A DNA stretch of 54,289 nucleotides from the NCBI GenBank assembly GCA_041747855.1, contig JBGTEJ010000079.1:1-54289 (forward strand), read 5' to 3'. The stretch's first letter is position 1. Every line of letters begins with the position of its first letter. Shown piece by piece: positions 8,182 to 16,035 of the stretch. The position numbers were made by a program, and so were the translations under genes. The notes below the pieces were generated by a model. The model ran no database searches, was not told the DNA's origin, and saw nothing but the letters and a program-made list of their open reading frames with translations. The stretch is from ZC4RG35 sp041747855. Lineage in GTDB: Bacteria; Actinomycetota; Acidimicrobiia; Spongiisociales; ZC4RG35.

Positions 8182-9413
8182 CTACCCAAGAAGTTTCCGC
8201 CGTCTTCACACCGCTCCGAAAGAACTGGTGGCTGTGGGTCAAAGAGAATCTCTTCAACAGTTGGTACAACAGCTTGCTCACTGTGGTGCTGGGCACCGGG
8301 ATCGTCTACGCACTGCTGGCAGCCCTGCGCTCACTGTTCGGGTTCGACTACACCATTCTTCGGGTCAACCTGACCTTGCTCATGGTGGGGCAGTTCCCCC
8401 GAGACATGTTGTGGCGGCCCTGGCTTTCCGGGTATCTACTGGTGGCCGCAGTGGCTCTGGCGGCGGGCCTCCTCAAGGCCCAGGCCCAGTCCAAGGCCGA
8501 GCAGGCCGGTCTCCCGTTCACGAAGACCAGGCCAGGTGATGTTCTCAGGCGTGGCTGGCCGGTGCTGGTGCTGGTAGTCATCCTTCTCTCACTCACCCAA
8601 ACCATCACACCCACATTGCTCACCGTGGGTCTGTTGGCAATGGGAATCGCCGCCTACTTCCTCGGTCGTGTCATCCCGGCGCGAGGACGACGACTGGCTT
8701 GGGTAGGCGTGGTCCTGCTCGTCTTGGGTGGCTATCTGGCACTGGCTGCTTTCGGGGGCCGGGGCTGGAGTCAGTGGGGTGGGCTCCATCTCAACGTTTT
8801 CCTTACGATCGCGGGCATCGCATTTGCCTTCCCGCTCGGTCTGCTTCTGGCGTTGGGTCGTCGGTCTTCGTTGCCCGCGATCAGGACTATGTCTGTGACC
8901 TACATCGAGCTAGTGCGTGGTGTGCCACTGATAACGATTCTTCTCTTCGCCTATCTCGCAATCGGATTCCTTCTCCCCGAGAACCTAAAGCCGAGCCCGA
9001 TCACTCGAATTCTCATTGCCATCACTTTGTTCGAGGCGGCCTATATCGCCGAGGTGGTCAGAGGCGGTCTTCAAGCACTACCTAAAGGCCAGGTGGAGGC
9101 CGGTCAGTCCCTTGGTCTACCAGCCTGGAAGACGACGCGGCTCATAGTGCTCCCACAGGCGCTGAGACACACCATCCCACCGATGGTGGGTCAGTTCATC
9201 GCCCTATACAAGGACACCACTCTCATTCAGATCCTCGGTGTTCTCGACCTGCTCAATGTCAGCTTCATCATCAATACCCAACCCCAGTTCCTGGGCCAGG
9301 GGTTGTTCATCTTGACGATGTCCTTTGCCGCTCTGATCTTCTGGGTAGGTTCGTACACCATGTCGCGTGAGGCGCGACGTCTTGAAAAGAAACTGGGAGT
9401 GGGTGAGCGATGA
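8178..9413 (+). CDS. aapM: General L-amino-acid ABC transporter permease AapM
   Basis: A 411-residue membrane protein, the second channel subunit. It has about eight hydrophobic segments, an AapM-like central insertion of hydrophobic helices (residues about 110-200), then the core permease domain with VTYIELVRGVPLITILLF and the EAA loop SLGLPAWKTTRLIVLPQALR. Start ATG 8178 lies in an ATGA overlap with aapQ and the end overlaps aapP in the same way, so the three genes are translationally coupled. Substrate range (broad L-amino acids) is taken from the family, not seen directly. Confidence 0.93.
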   Translation: MTTQEVSAVFTPLRKNWWLWVKENLFNSWYNSLLTVVLGTGIVYALLAALRSLFGFDYTILRVNLTLLMVGQFPRDMLWRPWLSGYLLVAAVALAAGLLKAQAQSKAEQAGLPFTKTRPGDVLRRGWPVLVLVVILLSLTQTITPTLLTVGLLAMGIAAYFLGRVIPARGRRLAWVGVVLLVLGGYLALAAFGGRGWSQWGGLHLNVFLTIAGIAFAFPLGLLLALGRRSSLPAIRTMSVTYIELVRGVPLITILLFAYLAIGFLLPENLKPSPITRILIAITLFEAAYIAEVVRGGLQALPKGQVEAGQSLGLPAWKTTRLIVLPQALRHTIPPMVGQFIALYKDTTLIQILGVLDLLNVSFIINTQPQFLGQGLFILTMSFAALIFWVGSYTMSREARRLEKKLGVGER

Positions 9414-10183
9414 CTCAAGCAACCGTCTATTCCGATGCCACACATGCGAAGGGCGAACCCATCATCGAGCTCATCGATGTCGACAAGTTCTTCGGCGATT
9501 TCCAGGCCCTCAAGGACATCAACTTGAGTGTCGGTCTTCAGGAGGTCGTGGTCGTCATCGGTCCCTCCGGCTCGGGTAAGTCGACCCTGATCCGTTGCAT
9601 CAACCGTCTGGAGAAGCACGATCGTGGCCGGATCGTGGTCGACGGAATCGAACTGACCGATGATGTCAAAGCGGTTCAGGCAATTCGACGGGAGACAGGA
9701 ATGGTGTTCCAACAGTTCAATCTGTTTCCCCATCTGACAGTTCTCGACAACATCGCACTCGCTCCCCGACAGGTGCGACACGCCTCCAAGGCCGAGGCAG
9801 AGGCCACGGCGATGCAACTTCTCGAGCGCGTGGGAATTCCGGAGCAGTCGCGCAAGTATCCCGGGCAGTTGTCCGGGGGTCAGCAGCAGCGGGTTGCGAT
9901 AGCCCGTTCACTGGCGATGAAGCCGAAGGTGATGCTCTTCGATGAGCCGACGTCCGCCCTCGACCCCGAGATGATCAAAGAGGTCCTCGATGTCATGGTC
10001 GAGCTTGCAAAAGGGGGTATGACGATGATCGTCGTCACTCACGAGATGGGATTCGCCAGGGCGGTGGCAGACCGGGTGGTCTTCATGGCCGACGGGCAGA
10101 TCGTCGAAGTCGGCACCCCTGAGCACTTCTTCACCGATCCGCAGGAGGACCGCACCAAGCTCTTCCTCAGCCAGATCCTCTGA
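9410..10183 (+). CDS. aapP: General L-amino-acid ABC transporter ATP-binding protein AapP
   Basis: A 257-residue ABC ATPase that powers the AapQM channel. Walker A is GPSGSGKST near residue 52, the Q-loop is GMVFQQFNLFPHLTVLDN, the signature is LSGGQQQRVAIAR and Walker B is VMLFDEPTSALDPEM followed by the switch histidine in VVTHEMGFAR. The sequence pattern is that of the polar-amino-acid (GlnQ/HisP) class. The first about 18 residues are an extra, poorly conserved N-terminus, as is common in AapP. The start overlaps aapM by 4 nt. The stop is followed 8 nt later by the first palindrome of the repeat cluster, which probably ends the transcript. Confidence 0.95.
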   Translation: MTQATVYSDATHAKGEPIIELIDVDKFFGDFQALKDINLSVGLQEVVVVIGPSGSGKSTLIRCINRLEKHDRGRIVVDGIELTDDVKAVQAIRRETGMVFQQFNLFPHLTVLDNIALAPRQVRHASKAEAEATAMQLLERVGIPEQSRKYPGQLSGGQQQRVAIARSLAMKPKVMLFDEPTSALDPEMIKEVLDVMVELAKGGMTMIVVTHEMGFARAVADRVVFMADGQIVEVGTPEHFFTDPQEDRTKLFLSQIL

Positions 10184-10190
10184 TCAGTTT

Positions 10191-10423
10191 TGTCCCCCTG
10201 AGGGGGGACCGACCGACCCTTTTCTCACCCCGGACCAGATGATTGACGAGTTCGCCTCGCTCACGCCCCCCTCGCCCGGCCTGCGGCCGTGCGGTCCCCC
10301 CATGAATGGGGGGACACCATTTGGGTCCCCCTGCGGAGCGGGGGGACCGACCGAACGGAGTGAGGTCGAGGGGGGTGCCGGACGAAGTCCGGCCCTTTTC
10401 TCACCCTGAATGGGGGACACCAA
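10191..10423 (+). repeat. Cluster of intergenic palindromic repeats (dispersed family)
   Basis: The gap between aapP and capA is filled by palindromes. GTCCCCC/GGGGGAC pair at 10192-10209; GTCCCCCCAT/ATGGGGGGAC at 10294-10315; GGTCCCCCTGC/GCGGGGGGACC (one G-T pair) at 10324-10348; GCCGGAC/GTCCGGC at 10377-10393. The blocks are related: both 10192-10230 and 10326-10406 run from GTCCCCCTG through GGGGGGACCGACCGA to CCCTTTTCTCACCC, the first being an internally shortened version. GAATGGGG(G)GACACCA occurs at 10304-10319 and 10408-10422. A diverged copy lies in reverse orientation at 24242-24307. No coding potential is seen. Confidence 0.85.
10377..10399 (+). terminator. Intrinsic-terminator-like hairpin inside the repeat cluster
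   Basis: GCCGGAC (10377-10383) and GTCCGGC (10387-10393) form a perfect 7-bp stem with a GAA loop, followed directly by CCTTTT. This is the best candidate for terminating transcription from aapP before capA. Confidence 0.6.
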
Positions 10424-10465
10424 TGCCACGGATCTTGGCTGATTGTGATCTAGCTTGATCGGGCC

Positions 10466-11611
10466 TTGTCTCTGTGGGCAAAAATCCAGTGGATGGTGTC
10501 CTTCGGCTTCACCTTGGGAGTGTTTCTCTTCTTCGGATGGACCGCCGTTGGAGCCCCGGGGGCCACAGTCCCCGGCGGTCTTGACGCGTCCGGATCCCCT
10601 GAGGCTTTGGACGCTGTCACCACCACCCTGTCGGGGGTGACTTCGACTTCTCCATCGACGACGCCCACAACTTCCACGACGAGTACGACTACCCCCACCA
10701 CCACGACGACAACGACGATTCCCACTCCACAAAGAGGGACCTTGGTCATCCACGGCACCGGAGATGTCGCCCTCGACCCCTGGTACATCCCGGTGCTAGG
10801 TCAGCGAGGCTGGGACCACGCTTGGTCGGGGATGGGTACCTTGTTCCTCGACGATGATCTCACCGTCATCAATCTCGAGTGCGTACCGTCGGATCTCGGT
10901 GAGCCGTTGACCAAGGAGTTCACCTTTCGATGTCCCGTTGAAGCACTCGGATCCCTTCGCCCAAACGGTGTCGAGGTGGCCAACCTGGGCAACAACCACT
11001 CCGGAGACTTCGGCAAGGAAGCGCTGGTAGACGGTCACGCCCAACTGCTGGCCCACGGGGTGGTGCCCGTGGGGGCCGGGCGGACCTATGCCGAGGCGGG
11101 ACGGCCGGCCCTGTACACCCTCAACGGTTGGACGGTGGCCGTCTTAGGATTCGGTGGCATTACTCCATCCGACAGTTGGTATGCGACGGCCGATCGACCC
11201 GGAATGCGCAACGGTAAAGACATCGCCGGGATGGTGGAGGCGATCAAAGCAGCGAAGGAACTGGCTGACATCGTGGTTGTGACCATCCATTGGGGTAGGG
11301 AGCTCGACACCGAGCCACGCGATGTCGAGATTGCGAGTGCCCGGGCCATGATCGAGGCCGGGGCCGACATCATCTTCGGACACCACTCACATCGTCTCCA
11401 ACCTCTGGAGATGGTCGACGGGGCAGCCGTGTTCTGGTCGTTGGGGAACTTCGTCTGGCCTCGGCTCTCCGATGCCAGCGCCACGACGGCCGTGGCCAGG
11501 GTCGTGGTACACCCTGACGGGACCATCGAAGCATGCAAGATTCCGGCATTCATCAGGACTCACGGCCGCCCGGAACTGACCGGCGATCCGTCCTGCGGGC
11601 CCCGCCCCTGA
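10466..11611 (+). CDS. CapA-like membrane-anchored metallophosphoesterase family protein
   Basis: A 381-residue envelope protein of the CapA/PGA_cap family, related to poly-gamma-glutamate synthesis proteins and placed in the calcineurin-like fold. An N-terminal membrane anchor (VSFGFTLGVFLFFGWTAVG) is followed by a Thr/Ser/Pro linker (about 50-88) and the CapA domain: HGTGDVALDP, VINLECVPSD, VANLGNNHSGDFG, TIHWGRELD and FGHHSHRLQP, which carry the predicted metal ligands. The start is either TTG 10466, 9 nt behind TAGCTT (10451-10456), or ATG 10493. It heads a three-gene run with a propeller protein and a lipoprotein. No capB/capC ligase genes are present, so gamma-PGA synthesis should not be assumed. 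Confidence 0.85.
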   Translation: MSLWAKIQWMVSFGFTLGVFLFFGWTAVGAPGATVPGGLDASGSPEALDAVTTTLSGVTSTSPSTTPTTSTTSTTTPTTTTTTTIPTPQRGTLVIHGTGDVALDPWYIPVLGQRGWDHAWSGMGTLFLDDDLTVINLECVPSDLGEPLTKEFTFRCPVEALGSLRPNGVEVANLGNNHSGDFGKEALVDGHAQLLAHGVVPVGAGRTYAEAGRPALYTLNGWTVAVLGFGGITPSDSWYATADRPGMRNGKDIAGMVEAIKAAKELADIVVVTIHWGRELDTEPRDVEIASARAMIEAGADIIFGHHSHRLQPLEMVDGAAVFWSLGNFVWPRLSDASATTAVARVVVHPDGTIEACKIPAFIRTHGRPELTGDPSCGPRP

Positions 11612-11612
11612 A

Positions 11613-13199
11613 GTGAGGAAGTGGCTTCAGATCCTGACCGTCGTGGTCTCTGGGGCCGGGCTGGGTGCTGCTGTATACCTCAACTTCGGTGACGAGCTGT
11701 TGGGGCGTGACGGCTTGGGGGTCGAAGGGGCCGGCGCATCCACCACGGTCACCGTCGGATCCACATCCACGCTCCCGACGACGACGACCGAAGCTTCAAC
11801 AACAACCACCACGGCAACGACCACCACGCTCCCACAACGCCAGCCAGGTGAGGTCCCCGGCTGGACCGTAGGCCAACCCTGGGGGTCGGTGGTTGGGGTG
11901 ACCATGTTCAGGGGGAATCCGACCAGGAATTACTACGGCACCGGGCCGATCGTCGGGGTGCCGGAACTGTTGTGGCGTTACCCGGAGAGCCAGATGTGCG
12001 CCACTACTTCGATCGGAGGCAGCCCCACCGCTTGGTGTGGTTCAGGTTGGACCGGTCAGCCGGTGATACACGAACGCACCGATGGTGTCACCGAGCTCAT
12101 CTTCGGAGCGTACGACAGGGCGGTCCACTTCGTCGACGTTGCATCAGGCACCGCGTCGCGACCCCGCTTCTTGACTGGAGACATCATCAAGGGGAGTGTC
12201 ACCCTCGACCCTGACGGGTACCCACTCCTCTATTTCGGTTCCAGGGACAACAAGCTCAGGATCGTGGCCCTGGACCGTGACGTCCCCACCGAGCTCTGGT
12301 CGATGGACGCCAACGAAGTCAGGGGAATGTGGAACAACGACTGGGACGGAAATCCGGTGATCGTCGATGACATCATGTACGAGGGTGGGGAGAACGGTTG
12401 GTTCTTCGCCCACGAGCTGAACCGTGCATACAACACCGAAGGCAGGGTCACCGTATCGCCACGCCGACTGGTAGCCATGCCCGGTTACACCAACGAGCTG
12501 GTCGCGCGATCGGGCCGCAACGTTGCCATCGAGTCTTCCGTCGTGGTCTATGAGAAGAGGGTCTACTTCGCCAACTCCGCAGGTCGTATTGTCGGTCTCG
12601 ACGTCTCCGACGTGAGAAACGAGAACGCCCCGATCATTTTCGACTTCTGGGCCGGTGGGGACATCGATGCCACGCTCGTGGTGGATGAGGACGGTTTCCT
12701 CTACGCATCTGTCGAATATGAGCCGTCGGACCTCGGAGGCTCAGGAAGGACGGCAGCCAACCTGGCCCGGGGCCGTGAGGTCGGACAGCTGGTCAAGCTC
12801 GACCCATATCGCGCAGGTGATCCGATCGTCTGGAATATCGACCTGAGAGTGGGGAACGAGGACTCCGGTATCTGGGCTACCCCGGCTCTCCATGCCGGCC
12901 ATCTCTATGTCCCGACTCACCAGGGGCGTCTTCTGGCCGTCGATGCCGCCACCGGCGAAATCGTGTGGAGTGACAACGTCGGCTGGCATGCCTGGTCGTC
13001 GCCCTTCGTGGTCGACGATATCTTGGTCCAGGCCACCTGCACCGGCCAGCTCCGAGGCTATTCCCTGGCCGACCCCGCTCGCCCGCAACCAGTCTGGACT
13101 GTTGACGTCACGGGTTCGTGTCTCGAGTCGACACCGATAGTTTGGCGAGGAACCATCTACATCGGGTCTCGTGACGGTTATATGAGAGCCCTTAGATAA
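11613..13199 (+). CDS. Membrane-anchored PQQ-like beta-propeller protein
   Basis: A 528-residue predicted extracytoplasmic protein. The N-terminus (RKWLQILTVVVSGAGLGAAVYL) is a signal anchor, followed by a Thr-rich linker (about 45-78). The rest shows the repeating pattern of a PQQ/YwtD-like propeller: blades with aspartate- and glycine-rich turns and W/G motifs such as LLWRYPESQ, YIGSRDGYMRALR at the C-terminus, and LLAVDAATGEIVWSDNVGW. No dehydrogenase catalytic residues were recognised, so a binding or scaffolding role is more likely than an enzyme. The start is GTG 11613, one base after the capA stop. It precedes a lipoprotein gene by 4 nt, so the three are probably one transcript. Confidence 0.8.
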   Translation: MRKWLQILTVVVSGAGLGAAVYLNFGDELLGRDGLGVEGAGASTTVTVGSTSTLPTTTTEASTTTTTATTTTLPQRQPGEVPGWTVGQPWGSVVGVTMFRGNPTRNYYGTGPIVGVPELLWRYPESQMCATTSIGGSPTAWCGSGWTGQPVIHERTDGVTELIFGAYDRAVHFVDVASGTASRPRFLTGDIIKGSVTLDPDGYPLLYFGSRDNKLRIVALDRDVPTELWSMDANEVRGMWNNDWDGNPVIVDDIMYEGGENGWFFAHELNRAYNTEGRVTVSPRRLVAMPGYTNELVARSGRNVAIESSVVVYEKRVYFANSAGRIVGLDVSDVRNENAPIIFDFWAGGDIDATLVVDEDGFLYASVEYEPSDLGGSGRTAANLARGREVGQLVKLDPYRAGDPIVWNIDLRVGNEDSGIWATPALHAGHLYVPTHQGRLLAVDAATGEIVWSDNVGWHAWSSPFVVDDILVQATCTGQLRGYSLADPARPQPVWTVDVTGSCLESTPIVWRGTIYIGSRDGYMRALR

Positions 13200-13203
13200 A
13201 GCC

Positions 13204-13734
13204 ATGAGACGCCCCACCATCCCAATCCTGATCCTTGCCGCCATCCTGGTCGCCTGTACCTCTACCCCTGAACCGGCTGAAACGACCACCTCTTCATCGA
13301 CCAGCACCACCGAGGTGCCAACCACTACGTCGACGACGCTTGAAGTCAGACCGTGTCCGGCGCCTCCCTATGAAATCGGGTTCCTTCCTCTGGGTGTAGG
13401 CGACGAGAATTTCGATCCAGCCGAGGTAGAGCCCGACGTCTGGACTTCGGTTGGGGGCACGAACAGCATGCTGCTTGGTCGTGAGGACGGCTCGGTGGCG
13501 ATCGCCTTGATCCGCGGCACGCTGCCCGCAGTGAACTGGCCCGGCGACAAAGGCATCGTCGAGATCGACGGGGTAGAAGCCGCAGTCGGTCCCCACGCCG
13601 ATGGCACCTGGGTAGCGGGTTGGTATCTCGAGCCGGCCGAGAGATGCGATCTCTACACGATGGTGTTCTACCCGCCGTGGAACCCGCGTGATGTCGAGCA
13701 GGTCCTGACCGGAATGAGAAGGACCGCCGGCTGA
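13204..13734 (+). CDS. Thr-rich-linker lipoprotein of unknown function
   Basis: A 176-residue protein I do not recognise. The N-terminus RRPTIPILILAAILVAC is a lipoprotein signal with lipobox LVAC, followed by about 35 residues rich in Thr, Ser and Glu. The remaining about 125 residues form a small domain with two cysteines outside the lipobox (in RPCPAPP and AERCDLYT) that could form a disulphide, and several Trp and Gly-Val strands suggesting a beta fold. It follows the propeller gene by 4 nt and is the last gene before a strong terminator. Its association with two other exported proteins suggests a joint envelope role. Confidence 0.7.
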   Translation: MRRPTIPILILAAILVACTSTPEPAETTTSSSTSTTEVPTTTSTTLEVRPCPAPPYEIGFLPLGVGDENFDPAEVEPDVWTSVGGTNSMLLGREDGSVAIALIRGTLPAVNWPGDKGIVEIDGVEAAVGPHADGTWVAGWYLEPAERCDLYTMVFYPPWNPRDVEQVLTGMRRTAG

Positions 13735-13766
13735 CAACCTCTCGCCCAGCCGGGCTTATCAAAAGA

Positions 13767-13795
13767 AGAGAAGGGGCCGTGGAGGCCCCTTCTCT
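13767..13795. terminator. Bidirectional intrinsic terminator
   Basis: A perfect 12-bp stem, AGAGAAGGGGCC (13767-13778) with GGCCCCTTCTCT (13784-13795), loop GTGGA. It is A-rich upstream (TCAAAAGA) and T/C-rich downstream, and lies between convergent genes, so it can serve both strands. Confidence 0.85.
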
Positions 13796-13816
13796 CTCGT
13801 CTTTGATTTGTGATTT

Positions 13817-14728
13817 CTACTGCTGGGTCTCTCTGAACATCTCGCCCATGGCAGCCACCGATCCGAGAACCCCGGAAGTATCGAGGGGGAGGAAGATCTT
13901 GGTTGCCCGCCCGTCGGCAATACCCTGGAGAGCCTCCAGATACCTGATTGCGATCAGGTCGGGAGTTGGGTTTCCGTTGTGGATTGCCAGGAAGACCCGC
14001 TCGATTGCCTGGCCTTCACCTTCGGCAACGGTCAGCTTCTGGTACTTCTCGGCTTCGGCCACCCTGCGGATGGCCTCGGCCTGACCTTCAGCCTCGAGAA
14101 CCTGGCTCTCCTTGACACCTTCGGCCGTGAGGATTGCTGCCCGCTTGGAGCCTTCGGCCTCGGTGACGGCAGCGCGCCGATCGCGTTCTGCCTTCATCTG
14201 ACGGTGCATGGCGTCGGTGACGTCCTGTGGCGGCTCGATCCTTTGGATCTCCACCCGGACCACCCTGACACCCCATTTGTCAGTGGCGTCGTCGAGGATC
14301 GACCTGAGCTTGGCGTTGATCACCTCACGAGAGGTGAGTGCCGAGTCGAGGTCGAGGTCACCGACCACGTTCCTCAGGTTGGTCTGGGCCAGTTTGGTGA
14401 CCGCCATGATGAAGTTGGCCACGTTGTACTGGAGCTTCACTGGGTCTGTCGGCTCGAAGTAGATGACGGCGTCAACCGTCACCACCACGTTGTCCTTGGT
14501 GATCACGTCCTGTGGTGGAACGTCGACTACCTGCTCACGCATGTCGACCTTGATGATCCGCTTCACGAACGGCATCACCCAGCGCAGACCCGACCCGACC
14601 GTCTTCTCGTACCTTCCGAGGAACTCGATCAGCCCCTGTTGGAACGGGCGCACGATCTTGAACCCGGCAGCCGCGACAACCAGCAAGGTCACCGCAAGCA
14701 CTACGAAGAGGGCAATTACTGCCTCCAT
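13817..14728 (-). CDS. SPFH/Band 7 (stomatin-like, QmcA-type) membrane protein
   Basis: A 303-residue protein with one N-terminal membrane helix (residues about 3-25) and the SPFH domain (RPFQQGLIEFLGRYEKTVGSGLRWVMPF through IQRIEPPQDV), followed by a long charged helix with the Ala/Glu repeats typical of stomatins (AVTEAEGSKRAAILTAEGVKE). These proteins oligomerise in the membrane and organise microdomains or quality control of membrane proteins. The gene lies 34 nt after the NfeD-domain gene, matching the widespread NfeD-SPFH pairing. AAAGGGAA lies about 8 nt before ATG 14728. It ends at the bidirectional terminator. Family confident; client proteins unknown. Confidence 0.92.
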   Translation of the reverse strand: MEAVIALFVVLAVTLLVVAAAGFKIVRPFQQGLIEFLGRYEKTVGSGLRWVMPFVKRIIKVDMREQVVDVPPQDVITKDNVVVTVDAVIYFEPTDPVKLQYNVANFIMAVTKLAQTNLRNVVGDLDLDSALTSREVINAKLRSILDDATDKWGVRVVRVEIQRIEPPQDVTDAMHRQMKAERDRRAAVTEAEGSKRAAILTAEGVKESQVLEAEGQAEAIRRVAEAEKYQKLTVAEGEGQAIERVFLAIHNGNPTPDLIAIRYLEALQGIADGRATKIFLPLDTSGVLGSVAAMGEMFRETQQ

Positions 14729-14762
14729 GTTGTTTCCCTTTCTTTCTCGTCCATTTGTCTAA

Positions 14763-15539
14763 TCAACCCTCGATCTTCTCGACCACGAGACGGGTGCCTT
14801 GCACGGCGGTCACCGCGACGGTGGCGCCGCCATCGATCCTTCCTGGCGAGGTGGCCCGCCACTCCTCGTTCAACACCCGGACCATTCCACGCCCGGTGGC
14901 CGGGTCGATGGTCTCGAGGACGATGCCTTCCTGGCCGACCCACCGGTTTGCGCCGACCCGTGGCTGCTCGCCCTCGTCCTGACGCCCGATGTACTTGCGA
15001 AGATAGGCAAAGGCGAACACCGACACCCCGAAGAACACCAGCCATTGGGCGAGGATGTTGACCCCCAGCCAGGCCAGGATCGCCGCCGACGCCGCCCCGA
15101 TGGCAAACGGGAGCAGGAAGAACCCGGCGGTGAATATCTCACCGATCCCCATCACGACCGCAAAGATCGTCCATAACCATCGCCATGTTTCAAGATCCAC
15201 GTTGTCTCCTCCTTGTCCGGCGGCAGCCGCTGCTGCCACCAGGGTCGCCGTGGTCAAACCGTATAGGACGGTGTCCCGCCGCGACTCCCTTTCTCTTCTC
15301 GTCCGACCTGTCTGTACGTCTTCCCATTGCGCCACCTTTCTGCCGAGCTTGGCTTCCGCCCAGTCCTCAGCGAATCGGGCCCGGTTTCCGACCACCTGAT
15401 CGGGTCCCCTTCCGACCCTCTCTGCATCAACCAGATGCTGATCGAGCTCCATCCGCATCTCGGCGACTATGAGCTTGGGTAACCCGGCCTCCAGCCAGTA
15501 GAAGCTGATCTGATCGACGATGTCCTGACGGCTACTCAC
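14763..15539 (-). CDS. HAAS-like domain fused to NfeD (with internal NfeD start)
   Basis: A 258-residue membrane protein with an unusual layout. Residues about 1-70 form a helical domain of the type found behind PadR regulators (HAAS/DUF1700-like: SFYWLEAGLPKLIVAEMRMELDQHL, positions 12-36). A hydrophobic segment (TVLYGLTTATLVAAAAAAG) follows, then an NfeD protein: membrane helices from WRWLWTIFAVVMGIGEIFTAG and a C-terminal OB-fold beta domain (GQEGIVLETIDPATGRGMVRV). GTG 15539 overlaps the padR stop by 4 nt. Inside, GTG 15200 has a near-perfect Shine-Dalgarno sequence 5 nt upstream and would make a normal-sized NfeD of 145 residues, so both a fusion and a short form may be produced. NfeD partners the SPFH protein downstream. 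Confidence 0.8.
   Translation of the reverse strand: MSSRQDIVDQISFYWLEAGLPKLIVAEMRMELDQHLVDAERVGRGPDQVVGNRARFAEDWAEAKLGRKVAQWEDVQTGRTRRERESRRDTVLYGLTTATLVAAAAAAGQGGDNVDLETWRWLWTIFAVVMGIGEIFTAGFFLLPFAIGAASAAILAWLGVNILAQWLVFFGVSVFAFAYLRKYIGRQDEGEQPRVGANRWVGQEGIVLETIDPATGRGMVRVLNEEWRATSPGRIDGGATVAVTAVQGTRLVVEKIEG
15198..15214 (-). promoter_or_regulatory. Strong internal ribosome-binding site for a stand-alone NfeD
   Basis: On the minus strand AAGGAGGAG (15214-15206), then ACAAC, then GTG (15200-15198). It is in frame within the HAAS-NfeD gene and positioned exactly where a normal nfeD gene would begin. Confidence 0.75.
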
Positions 15540-15883
15540 TCCGCCCCTCCCAGCACGGTGTCCACCGCACTCCGGAAGGTGACCCACTCGTCGCGCCAGG
15601 CTTTGAGCGTGGTCCCGCCTTTCGAGGTCGTCCGGTAGTACTTCCTTGCCGGTCCCTCGCTGCTTGGTACCAGATAGCCATCGATCATGCCCTGCTTCTG
15701 GAGCCGGGACAGAAGGGGGTAGATGGACCCCTCGCTTGCGAGATCGAGGCCCCTGTCTCTGAGCTTGTTCACCATTTCGTATCCATATGACGGCTCTTCC
15801 TCGATGATGGATAACAGACACAGATCGAGCACCCCGTGGAGGAGTTGTGACCCTCGCTCCTGTAGTGCCTTGCCAGCTACCAT
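15536..15883 (-). CDS. PadR-family transcriptional regulator
   Basis: A 115-residue winged-helix regulator. The core GVLDLCLLSIIEEEPSYGYEM, SEGSIYPLLSRLQKQGMI and GPARKYYRTTSKG is diagnostic for PadR. A longer frame starts at 15934, but ATG 15883 is preferred: on the minus strand TAGCCT (15896-15891) stands 7 nt before it, the leaderless arrangement seen throughout the window. The gene is translationally coupled to the HAAS-NfeD gene, so it probably autoregulates the padR-HAAS/NfeD-SPFH operon. The signal it senses is unknown. Confidence 0.88.
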   Translation of the reverse strand: MVAGKALQERGSQLLHGVLDLCLLSIIEEEPSYGYEMVNKLRDRGLDLASEGSIYPLLSRLQKQGMIDGYLVPSSEGPARKYYRTTSKGGTTLKAWRDEWVTFRSAVDTVLGGAE

Positions 15884-15997
15884 GTCCGGCAGGCTACCAG
15901 GCGAGACAAGGGGTGTCAAACAGGCTTGCCCCAAAATAGGGACCTTGGGCCGAAAGCCCGGGGAGGCGGAATGGACTTCGATGCAGTCACCGCCAAA

Positions 15998-16027
15998 CTT
16001 GATATAAAGGGACTCAGATTATATAAT
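15998..16027 (+). promoter_or_regulatory. clpB promoter overlapped by an HspR-binding (HAIR) site
   Basis: TTGATA (15999-16004), a 17-nt spacer and a consensus TATAAT (16022-16027) form a strong promoter. The HAIR consensus CTTGAGT-N7-ACTCAAG is matched by CTTGATA-N7-ACTCAGA (15998-16018), 5 of 7 in each half and exact spacing, covering the -35 and spacer. Transcription should start at or within 1-3 nt of ATG 16036, giving a leaderless mRNA. A 12-bp palindrome GATTATATAATC (16017-16028) overlaps the -10. Confidence 0.82.
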
Positions 16028-16035
16028 CAGAGCGT

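Noticed and set aside
10191..10423. CRISPR array in the 10.2-kb repeats
   Set aside because: Repeat lengths and spacing are irregular, the units are palindromic and mutually related by deletion, and no cas genes occur.
13979..15061. 360-codon plus-strand frame opposite the SPFH and NfeD genes
   Set aside because: Codon-shadow of two recognised minus-strand genes; His/Val-rich composition typical of an antisense frame.
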